Positions 36,001 through 48,000 of a stretch of 64,000 nt of DNA are shown piece by piece. A program made the position numbers and the translations under genes. The DNA is from Bolinopsis microptera. Its lineage: Eukaryota > Ctenophora > Tentaculata > Lobata > Bolinopsidae. Under the pieces are notes generated by a model, which was not told where the DNA came from, searched no databases, and saw only the letters and a program-made list of their open reading frames with translations. Position 1 is the first letter of the stretch, and every line of letters starts with the position of its first letter. The stretch lies in assembly GCF_026151205.1 (NCBI RefSeq), contig NC_087074.1:17210712-17274711 (forward strand), given 5' to 3'.

Positions 36001-39000
36001 GACTGAGAAGTCAATCGCGGAAGTGACTGAGAAGCCTGTCGTGGCAGTGACTGAGGAGCTCGTCAAGGAAGTTACTGAGAAATCAATCGTGGAGGTCACT
36101 GAGACTCCTATCGTGGAAGTGACTGAGAAGCCAATCGTGAAAGTAACTGAGAAGCCCGTCGCAGAAGTCACTGAGACACCTGTCGTGGAAGTGACTGAGG
36201 AGTCAATCGCGGAAGTGACTGAGAAGCCTGTCGCAGAAGTGACTGAGAAGCCTGTCATAGAAGTCATTGAGACACCTGTCGTGGAAGTGACAGAGAAGCC
36301 AATCGTGGAAGTGACTGAGAGGCCCGTCGCAGAAGTGACTGAAAAACCCGACGTGGAAGTACCTGAGAAGCCTGTCGTGGCAGTAACTGAAAAGCCCGTT
36401 GCAGAAGTCACTGAGAAGCACGTCGTGGAAGTCATTGAGACACCTGTCGTGGAAGCCACTGAGAAGCCAATCGAGGAAGTGACTGAGAAGCCTGTCGTGG
36501 CAGTGACTGAAAAGCCCGTTGCAGAAGTAACTGAGAAACACGTCGTGGAAGTCATTGAGACACCTGTCGTGGAAGTGACTGAGAAGCCAACTGTGGAAGT
36601 GACTGAGAGGCCCGTCGCAGAAGTGACTGAAAAGCCCGACGTGGAAGTACCTGAGAAGCCTGTCGTGGAAGTACCTGAAAAGCCTGACGTGGAAGTGACT
36701 GAAAAGCCCGTCGCAGAAGTAACTGAGAAGCCCGTCGTGGAAGTGACTGAAAAGCCCGTCGCAGAAGTAACTGAGAAGCCCGTCGTGGAAGTCATTGAAA
36801 CACCTTTCGTGGAAGTGACTGAGAAGCCAATCGTGGAAGTAACTGAGAAGCCCGTCGCAGAAGTCACTGAGACACCTGTCGTGGAAGTCACTGAGAAGCC
36901 AATCGTGGAAGTGACTGAGAAGCCTGTCGTGGCAGTGACTGACAAGCCCGTTGAAGAAGTAACTGAGAAGCCTGTCGTGGAAGTCACTGAGAAGGCAATC
37001 GTGGATGTCAATGAGAAGCCAATCGTGGAAGTGACTCAGAAGCCCGTCGCAGAAGTCACTGAGACACCTGTTGTGGAGGTCACTGAGAAGCCTGTCGTGG
37101 CAGTGACTGAGAAGCCCGTCGCAGAAGTGACTGAGAAGCCCGTCGTGGAAGTTACTGGGACACCTGTCGTGGAAGTGACTGAGAAGCCAATCGTGGAGGT
37201 AACTGAGAAGCCCGTCGCAGAAGTGACTGAGAAGCCCGTCGTGGAAATCACTGAGAAGCCCGTCGTGGAAGTCATTGAAACACCTGGCGTGGAAATGACT
37301 GAGAAGCCCATCGTGGAAGTCACTGAGAGGCTAATCGTAGAAGTGACTGAGAAGCCTGTCGTGGAAGAGACTGAAAAGCCCGTCGCAGAATTAACTGAGA
37401 CGCCCGTCGTGGAAGTCATTGAAACACCTTTCGTGGAAGTGACTGAGAAGCCAATCGTGGAAGTAACTGAGAAGCCCGTCGCAGAAGTCACTGAGACACC
37501 TGTCGTGAAAGTCACTGAGAAGCCAATTATGGAAGTGACTGTCAAGCGTGTCGAGGCAGTGACTGAAAAGCCCGTCCTAGAAGAGACTGAGAAGCTTGTC
37601 GTGGAAGTCATTGAAACACCTGTCGTGGAAGTGACTGAGAAGCCAGTCGTGGAAGTAACTGAGAAGCCCGTCGCAGAAGTGACTGAGAAGCCCGTCGTGG
37701 AAGTGACTGAGAAGCCAATCGTAGAAGTGACTGAGAAGCCTGTCGTGGAAGTGACTGAAAAGCCCGTCGCAGAAGTAACTGAGAAGCCCGTCGTGGAATT
37801 CATTGAAACACCTTTCGTGGAATTGACTGAGAAGCCAATCGTGGAAGTAACTGAGAAGCCTGTCGCAGAAGTTACTGAGACATCTGTCGTAAAAGTCACT
37901 GAGAAGCCAATCGTAGAAGTGACTAAGAAGCCTGTCGTGGAAGTCATTGAAACACCTGTCGTGGAAGTGACTGAGAAGCCAGTCGTGGAAGTGACTGAAA
38001 AGCCCATCGCAGAAGTGACTGTGAATCCCGTCGTGGAAGTCACTGAGACACCTGTCGTGGAAGTAACTGAGAATCCTTTCGAAGAAGAAAATGAAAAGCC
38101 CGTCGAGGAAGTCACTGAAAAGCCCGTCGCAGAAGTAACTGAGAAGCCCATCGCAGAAGTAACTGAGAAGCTCATCGTGGAAGTTACTGAGACACCTGTC
38201 GTTGAAGTGACTAAGAAGCCAATCGTGGTGGAAGTAACTGAGAAACCCGTCGCAGAAGTCACTGAGAAGCCCGTCGTGGAAGTCACTGAGAAGCCAATCG
38301 TGGAAGTCACTGAGAAGCCCGTGACTGAAAAGCCCGTTGCAGAAGTTACTGAGAAGCCCGTTGCAGAAGTCACTGAGACACCTGTCGTGGAAGTCACTGA
38401 GAAGCCAATCGTGGAAGTGACTGAAAAGTCTGTCATAGAAGTGTCTGAGAAGCCTGTCGTGGAAGTGACTGAGAAGCCTGTCGTGGATGTCACTGAGACA
38501 CCTGTCGTAGGAGTGTCTGAGAAGCCTGTTGTGGAAGGGACTGAAAAGCCTGTTGCAGAAGTAACTGAGAAGCTTGTCGCAGTAGTCACTGAGACACCTG
38601 TCGTGGAAGTGACTGAGAAGCCTGTCGTGGCAGTGACTGAGAAGCCTGTCGTGGCAGTGACTGAGGAGCTCGTCAAGAAAGTAACTGAGAAATCAATCGT
38701 GGAGGTCACTGAAAAGCCTGTCGCAGAAGTAACTGAGAAGCCCGTCGCAGAATTAACTAAGAAGCCCGTCGAGGAAGTTACTGAGACACCTTTCATGGAA
38801 GTCACTGAGAAGCCAATAGTGGAAGTTACTGAGAAGCCCGTCGTGGAAGTGACTGAAAAGCCCGTCGCAGAAGTAACTGAGAAGCACGTCGTGGAAGTCA
38901 TTGAGACTCCTATCGTGGAAGTTACTGAGAAGCCAATCGTGAAAGTAACTGAGAAGCCCGTCACAGAAGTCACTGAGACACCTGTCGTGGAAGTGACTGA

Positions 39001-42000
39001 GAAGTCAATCGCGGAAGTGACTGAGAAGCCTGTCGTGGCAGTGACTGAGGAGCTCGTCAAGGAAGTTACTGAGAAATCAATCGTGGAGGTCACTGAGACT
39101 CCTATCGTGGAAGTGACTGAGAAGCCAATCGTGAAAGTAACTGAGAAGCCCGTCGCAGAAGTCACTGAGACACCTGTCGTGGAAGTGACTGAGGAGTCAA
39201 TCGCGGAAGTGACTGAGAAGCCTGTCGCAGAAGTGACTGAGAAGCCTGTCATAGAAGTCATTGAGACACCTGTCGTGGAAGTCACTGCGAAGCCAATCGT
39301 GGAAGTCACTGAGAAGCTTGTCGTGGAAGTGACTGAAAAGCCCGTCGCAAAAGTAACTGAGAAGCACGTCGTAAAAGTCATTGAGACCATTATCGTGGAA
39401 GTGACTGAGAAGCCAATCGTGGAAGTAACTGAGAAGCCCGTCAGTGAAGTCACTGAGACACCTGTCGTGGAAGTCATTGAGAAGCCAATTGTGGAAGTTA
39501 CTGAGACACCTGTCGTGGAAGTGACTGAGAAGCCCGTCATGGAAGTCACTGAGAAGCCAATCGTGGAAGTCACTGAGAAGCCTGTGACTGAAAAGCCCGT
39601 TACAGAAGTTACTGAGAAGCCCGTCGCAGAAGTCACTGAGACACCTGTCGTGGAAGTCACTGAGAAGCCAATCGTGGAAGTGACTGAAAAGCCCGTCGTG
39701 GAAGTGACTGGGAAGCCAATCGTGGAAGTAACTGAGAAGCCTGTCGCAGAAGTCACTGAGAGGCCTGTCATAGAAGTCATTGAGACACCTGTCGTGGAAG
39801 TCACTGAGAAGCCAATCGTGGAAGCGACTGAGAAGCCCGTCGTGGAAGTGACTGGGAAGCCAATAGTTGAAGTAACTGAGAAGCCCGTCGCAGAAGTCAC
39901 TGAGACACCTGTCGTAGAAGTCACTGCGAAGCCAATCGTGGAAGTCACTGAGAAGCTTGTCGTGGAAGTGACTGAAAAGCCCGTCGCAAAAGTAACTGAA
40001 AAGCACGTCGTAAAAGTCATTGAGACCCTGACTGAGAAGCCAATCGTAGAAGTAACTGAGAAGCCCGTCAGTGAAGTCACTGAGACACCTGTCGTGGAAG
40101 TGACTGGGAAGCCAATAGTTGAAGTAACTGAGAAGCCCGTCGCAGAAGTCACTGAGAAGCCCGTCGTGGAAGTCACTGAGAAGCCAATCGTGGAAGTCAC
40201 TGAGAAGCCCGTGACTGAAAAGCCCGTTGCAGAAGTTACTGAGAAGCCCGTTGCAGAAGTCACTGAGACACCTGTCGTGGAAGTCACTGAGAAGCCAATC
40301 GTGGAAGTGACTGAAAAGTCTGTCATAGAAGTGTCTGAGAAGCCTGTCGTGGAAGTGACTGAGAAGCCTGTCGTGGAAGTCACTGAGACACTTGTCGTAG
40401 GAGTGTCTGAGAAGCCTGTTGTGGAAGGGACTGAAAAGCCTGTTGCAGAAGTAACTGAGAAGCTTGTCGCAGTAGTCATTGAGACACCTGTCGTGGAAGT
40501 GACTGGGAAGCCAATCGTGGAAGTAACTGAGAAGCCCGTCGCAGAAGTCACTGAGACACCTGTCGTGGATGCCACTGAGAAGCCAATCGTGGAAGTCACT
40601 GAGAAGCTTGTCGTTGCAGTGACTGAAAAGCCCGTCGTAGAAGTAACTGAAAAGCCTGTCGCAGAAGTCACTGAGAAGCCAATCGTGGAAGTCACTGAGA
40701 AGCCAATTGTGGAAGTGACTGAGAAGCCTGTCGTGGAAGTGACTGAAAAGCCCGTTGCAGAATTAACTGAGAAGCCTTTCGTGGAAGTTACTGAGACACC
40801 TGTCGTGGAAGTCACTGAGACACCTGTCGTGGAAGTAACTGGAAAGCCTGTCGTGGAAGTGACTGAGAAGCCTGTCGTGGAAGTGACTGAAAAGCCCGGT
40901 ACAGAGGTAGCTGAGAAGCCCGTCGTGGAAGTTACTGAGAGCCCAGAGGTTGTCGTAACTGAAAAGCCAGAATTGACTGAGAAGCCCGTCGCAGAAGTAA
41001 CTGAGAAATCCGTCGTGGAAGTTACTAAGAAGCCCGTCGTGGAAGTGACTGAGACACCTGTCGTTAAGGTGACTGAGAAGCCCGTTGTCGAAGTCACTGA
41101 GAAGCTCGTCAAGGAAGTTACTGAGAAGTCAATCGTGTTAGTCACTGAAAGGCCCGTCGCTGAAGTAACTGAGAAGCCCGTTGCAGAAGTCGCCGAGACA
41201 CCTGTCGTGAAAGTCACTGAGAAGCCAGTCGTTGAATTTACTGAGAAGCATGTCGTGGAAGTGACTGAAAAGTCTGTCGCAGAAGTAACTGAGCAGCTCG
41301 TCGCAGAAGTAACCGAGAAGCTCGTCGCAGAAGTCACTGATCCACCTGTCGTGGAAGTCACTGAGAAGCCAATCGTGGAAGTGACTGAGAAGCCTGTCGT
41401 GGAAGTGACTGAAAAACCTGTTGCAGAAGTAACTGAGAAGACCGTCGTGAAAGTTACTGAAAAGCCTGTCATGGAAGTAACTGAGAAGCTTGTCGTGGAA
41501 GTGACTGAGAGACCAGAGGTTGTCGGAACCGAAAAGCCAGAATTGACTGAGAAGCCCGTCTTGGAAGTTACTGAGAAGCCTATCGTGGAAGTGACTGAAA
41601 AGCCCGTCGCAGAAGTAACTGAGAGACCTGAGGTTGAAGTGACCAAAAAGCCGGACCTGACTGCGAAGTCAGATGTGGAAGTCACTGAGACGCCAGATGT
41701 AGCAGTCACTGAGATTCCTGAGGAAGAAGATGAAGGATCGACAGATACATCTAATGACGCCGACATCACAGAAAAACCTACAGAGGACATTGTGGAAGAG
41801 GAGGGCACTACTGAGTCAGTAATCCCAACCACTGGTAAACCTAGACCTGATGGGACGGAGACTTTTACTAAAAACCAAGTGGAGGACGGAACGGACTCGG
41901 GGATTACAGATGATTTCAAGATTGTTGCTGAAGACGCCCAAATCACAGAAAAGCCTACAGAGGATGAAGTAGAAGAGGAGGGCATTACTGAGTCAGTAAT

Positions 42001-45000
42001 CCCAACCACTGGTAAACCTAGACCTGATGGGACGGAGACTTTTACTAAAAACCAAGTGGAGGACGGAACGGACTCGGGGATTACAGATGATTTCAAGATT
42101 GTTACTGAAGACGCCCAAATCACAGAAAAGCCTACAGAGGATGAAGTAGAAGAGGAGGGCACTACTGAGTCAGTAATCCCAACCACTGGTATACCTGATG
42201 GGAAAGAGACCGGTACTGAAAAGGGGGAGTATGGAACAGACTCTGGAGGTAAAGATGGTTCTGATATTGTTACAGAAGAACCCATCGAACGTACCGAATC
42301 TCCTCCTCCGATGACGTTCGCAAACGCTACTACCCAAGGTCCTGTAACTGCAACAGAAGGCACCCCTGATTGTGGAGCCGAGGAGTGTGGAGTGACTGTT
42401 TGTGCTCTTCAGCAGTGTTGGTGCGAGGTGGGAGGTGTGGTGATATCGGGAACCAATCGGGACGCTAGCAATTCTCTCAAGTGTGGTTTGTGCTTTCTTC
42501 ATCTTGTTGTTCCTTCATGTTCCTGAGGTATCGGAGGATACTTAATTTAAAAAATATTGAAAAACGTCATCTTATATCATAACTAACCCGATGTTTTGTT
42601 AAAGTAACGTATTCTCCAGAGTACATCCACAAGACCACAAACTGTATTAGAGAGCAAGCCTCAGTGAGTTATGTCAGATGCGATGAGTTTGGAAATTATC
42701 AGCCATCACAGTGTCATCCAAAGGTCAGACTATAATAAAAATGTATTATAATTAACAAAACCTCGTCAGTAAAAGCTTTTATTTTTGGACCACCTTTGAT
42801 AGAAATTTGTTTCAAAATCTACCGTTCACCAATTTTTTGAAAGCATCTGAGATGAGTTCAATGCTTTCGTTTTTTTCGTTATCATCAAAAGTGGTACTAA
42901 GATTATTTATCAGGAGCTTTTTAACTTTTAAATAAATTTGTCCAAATTTCAGGGACACTGTTTCTGTGTCAGTCGCTATGGAGAAGAGATTCCTGGAACA
43001 AGATCCTTCTTTGAGGCTTCTTGTTCGTTCTGTAAGTTGACTTCTTAGTTCTTCGTATGATTAAATTTAAAACATGTTTAAGTTTTGTTGAACCTCGTTA
43101 TCTCTAAATCTCCTGGTTAAAGTTAGAACGTTTCTATAAAACTGTCTCAGCTACTTTAGTCTGATTAAAAACGTTTTTGGAGTCCATCACGTTTCAGAAT
43201 CGTTAATTTCAGTGAACATACCGGAAATAGGAGTGGAGGAAAGTAAGGCTGATCTGTGTTTGGAGGTACAGAGTAGGCAGTTGTCTATTTACTCTGTGGA
43301 CAGATACGTTGCTCAGTGTAACAACCAGGTTTGTTACAGTCCACGTTAAATTTTAGTATTTTATGTTTAAGATTAGTGTTTTGTCGGGTTGGAGACTTAA
43401 AATTGAAATATTTATTTGTCAAGATTATTAGATCATCAGCCATGATTCATGGCGACGGAAGTTTTATTTAATACTTCTGATAAGAAGATCGGCTTATTAA
43501 ACAGATTAGTACTACCGTACTGGGACCGGATACTGAAAATCTCCTGAACTCGTAAAAAATGTGCATAAGACAAAGAATCTGTTTACATCAAATTATCTCG
43601 AAAATTCGCAAATAATTAATCAGGAACTTACAAGAATGGACCCAAATACTGGTCCTTGGAACAACTCCTTCCTGGATGAAAGTTCTGATATTCGTGAAAA
43701 CAATGTTCCATTTCTTACAAAAATATTTCATTTCATTGAAACATCTTCTGAAGCCAGGAATAATGGCGCGTGCCAGCTGCTATCTCTAACCCGTATGTTG
43801 CAGGGAGGGTACGTGAAGGAGCAGTGTGACGAAGAAGAGTGCTGGTGTGTTGATACTTTGGGAGCCAGGTTGCCGGACACGTTCCACCCTCGCTGGGGAG
43901 ATCCTATCTTTATTCCTTGCGGTGAGTATGAAAGCAGATTACTTGTTAATTACTCAGCTACTACATGTGCAGTTCTGTGTGTTATATCTCACATTATTTC
44001 ACAAATTCTCATATTTTTTCAATGTTTCCCCTCGTCCACTAAACACATTTTCCCTTCAGACGACAGACTGTGGAGTGCCCAATGTCTGAGTCCCATGGTT
44101 TGGAGAGAAGGAGCGAACGTGTGTGCAGCCACGTGTTCTGAACCCGCCCCTGAGGGCAGTCAGTGTAAGGGACAAGTCACCAGGTAAGCCACGTGTTCAG
44201 AACCCGCCCCTGAGGGCAGTCAGTGTAAGGGACAAGTCACCAGGTAAGCCACGTGTTCAGAACCCGCCCCTGAGGGCAGTCAGTGTAAGGGACAAGTCAC
44301 CAGGTAAGCCACGTGTTCTGAACCCACCCCTGAGGGCAGTCAGTGTAAGGGACAAGTCACCAGGTAAGCCACGTGTTCTGAACCCGCCCCTGAGGGCAGT
44401 CAGTGTAAGGGACAAGTCACCAGGTAAGCCACGTGTTCAGAACCCGCCCCTGAGGGCAGTCAGTGTAAGGGACAAGTCGCCAGGTAAGCCATGTGTTCAG
44501 AACCCGCCCCTGAGGGCAGTCAGTGTAAGGGACAAGTCACCAGGAAAGCCACGTGTTCTGAACCCGCCCCTGAGGGCAGTCTGTGTAAGGGACAAGTCAC
44601 CAGGTAAGCCACGTGTTCAGAACCCGCCCCCGAGGGCAGTCAGTGTAAGGGACAAGTCACCAGGTAAGCCACGTGTTCAGAACCCGCCCCCGAGGGCAGT
44701 CAGTGTAAGGGACAAGTCACCAGGTAAGCCACGTGTTCTGAACCCGCCCCTGAGGGCAGTCAGTGTAAGGGACAAGTCACCAGGTAAGCAACGTGTTCTG
44801 AACCCGCCCCTGAGGGCAGTCAGTGTAAGGGACAAGTCACCAGGTAAGCCACGTGTTCTGAACCCGCCCCTGAGGGCAGTCAGTGTAAGGGACAAGTCAC
44901 CAGGTAAGCCACGTGTTCTGAACCCGCCCCTGAGGGCAGTCAGTGTAAGGGACAAGTCACCAGGTAAGCCACGTGTTCAGAACGTGCCCCCGAGGGCAGT

Positions 45001-48000
45001 TAGTGTAAGGGACAAGTCACCAGGTAAGCCACGTGTTCAGAACCCGCCCCTGAGGGCAGTCAGTGTAAGGGACAAGTCACCAGGAAAGCCACGTGTTCAG
45101 AACCTGCCCCCGAGGGCAGTCAGTGTAAGGGACAAGTCACCAGGTAAGCCACGTGTTCTGAACCCGCCCCTGAGGGCAGTCAGTGTAAGGGACAAGTCAC
45201 CAGGTAAGCCACGTGTTCTGAACCCGCCCCTGAGGGCAGTCAGTGTAAGGGACAAGTCACCAGGTAAGCCACGTATTCTGAACCCGCCCCCGAGGGCAGT
45301 CAGTGTAAGGGACAAGTCACCAGGTAATCAGATACTATACCTCCTGACTCCTGAGTCCTGCATACTTGCGCTTATCTACTATCAAGTTTAATTCGATATG
45401 GTTTCAGGTGGTCTTAAGTGCACCATATGATTTATTTTTATTTTTCTCTTTTTCACCGTCGAGACCGTATGAGATGAATCATAAACCTGATTAAAGTAGA
45501 TTCTATTTTCCATAATCTCAGTTTCTTATCGACGGTCATCATCCACAAGAAAATAACTTAAATATATAACTTACGTAATGAATAATTTACGTAATAAATA
45601 ATTTAAAAAGTTAAATAACAAATATTATTCTAGGTGTGCCTGCCCACTATCCCTACCCATACTTCAAAATGACACGTGTGTTTCTCTATACGACTGTGAA
45701 GAACAAACAGCAGGTTACTTCACGTTCATTATTGTCCAATGTCCAAAGTAAAATATATTGACATATTATAAATTATGAAGTTTTTAAGGCAGAGCTTTAA
45801 GGCTCAAATCTTCTTTCGAATCCTGATTTAAACTCCTCATCGTTACAAAGTCACTAAACATATGGGTGATTTAAAACACGACTTCAGAGTCAGAAAAGGA
45901 TTGCGGAGGGATGGTGTGGGAGGAGTGTGGTTGCCAGAAGAGCTGTGCAACCCGTCACGATGGCAACTGTACCACGTGCTCGCCCACGTGCGTGTGTCCC
46001 CCTGACACCCCCTACCTGCATCATGGCTTCTGTGTGGACGAGGAGGACTGTCCTGAAATAACTGCTGCAGGTTCGTTTAGGCTTCCTTTTTTACATCATT
46101 CTACGTTTTATTAACATATTCGCGGCAAATTGATTTGGAATCTTCAGATCCAGAATAAAATATTATTTCTTTCGTTAGAAGGAAAAGAATTGATACGGTT
46201 GATATAAGTGCCCAGTATTTTGGTTGATAAGCATATATCCTGTACTAACTTAAGTTTTGACTCATAATTTTTGGGTCTCAGTCATTTAGTCGTCAGATTT
46301 TGATGAACATTTATTTATGAACTCAAAAGAACAGCAGCTAAAAGTAAAGCACCCGAAAACTATATTTTTGGGTAAGTTAAAGGTACCTTTTGGCGACAAA
46401 CGGGCTTGGGTCATTTTAAAATTAGGCCTCGGCAATAGCATGTTTGAAGAGCCTTGCAGCAAAATATACGAAATTTCGTGAGCTATGTAAAATATTCGAA
46501 TCTGAATTGGTTTTTAACAAAATCTTAATAGATTGATCTTAACCGATTAGCAAAGAAAATGAGTGGAAAATATAGTAGACCGCTCCTTCATGAAAATGTG
46601 TATAGACATTTAAAACCTTTTCAATGTATAGTGAACACCGCTGTACATTATATTTACTAGCAGGAACCCGTATAACCCTAAAATGGTGTCAAGACTCAAG
46701 AGACTAAAATAATTTAAATTATTACCTATTTAATTCGCGTTTTTGACACCACTTGGGGGTCCAAATTTTGGGCTCTAAAACTCCTATTCCTTGGCCAATT
46801 TTTTATTTTTTCATGCTGATTTGAAAAGCATAAAATCATTTGACCCAGTCAAAAAAGTTTCAGTTTTATATCATTTACGGTTTTTGCGGAAGGTCGCGTT
46901 AAAGTTGATGCCGTGGTGTCAGTAAAACGGCACGGATATATACATATATATCGTCTCGCTTTATATATGGACACGTTCATTTGAGTTTGAGGATATTGGT
47001 AAACAAAAAAGATAGCGTTTTTGACGATAGTGGCTTAATTTTGACATTTATCAACCTAGCACGTTCAGAAGTTCTGAACATTAGCCACGTAACCCATACT
47101 CCCATATGCACTGCTCGGAAAGAAAATCTATTGTTGTTAGGCACTATAATGGTTCAAATGTCACATTTTGTGTGACTTAGTTATCTGCAGTTGTCTAATT
47201 ATCATTCCTTGGTCTGAAATATAGTAGATTAGGTCAATCTAACAATTATGATACAATATTGGTTAAAGGGCACGGATCGAACGGTTACAAGGCAATATTT
47301 TGGTAACTTTGTCACACTCAGAATACCATACCTCTATTCTACTGTGAGGTGTCCTCAAAAACCTTTTAACTCATTATTTGATGGTTGATCTACCAATTAT
47401 AGCCCTAAAATATGTTGTTTCGAATAGTTAGCTAATACAGGCACTTGGTTATCGGGAAATGAGGTTAATTCTGTCACAATATATGGAATTTTAAATTTTG
47501 GGCGAATTATTTATATCTGATTTTGGTTTGAAAGGCGGGAAAACTTTACATGATGACAATGTAGTTGATGCAAGTTAAGATCAGTTGATGTTTATATTGT
47601 CACAAAAATGATACGAAATCGTAAATAGGTTTAAAATAATGATTATAGAATGAAATAGTTTCTTATAATAACTCTTATATTAACTGTTTGACAAAGTAAA
47701 CATGTCTTGCCCCTATTTTAAAGATCTATATATTCTATGACTCTATTAGAATTCAACCTTCTTTCAGAAAAAAATCGGTAGAATATTGTCCAGAACATCA
47801 GAGCTCAAGTTTAACAATTTCAGGTTAAATTTGTCAAAGTAGCTAAAAATGTGACAAAATTGACTTTTCCTGCCCCAATAATTTCAACTTTTCAAGATAG
47901 AGTGTAAAAATTAGCATAGGCTGCTTTATTACCTATATAAATCGATCCAAACTACGAAAAAGATTTGTTAATCTGATGACGATTACCTAACTCTAATAAT

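Noticed and set aside
34318-42363. Very long minus-strand frames opposite the octapeptide exon
   Set aside because: They mirror the 24-bp coding repeat; the plus strand has signal peptide, conserved domains and matching splice phases, and the minus has none.
44123-45391. Plus-strand 422-codon frame with RAVSVRDKSPGKPRV repeats
   Set aside because: It is an off-frame reading of the 60-bp repeat of exon 7 plus donor; the TIL reading frame is the real one.
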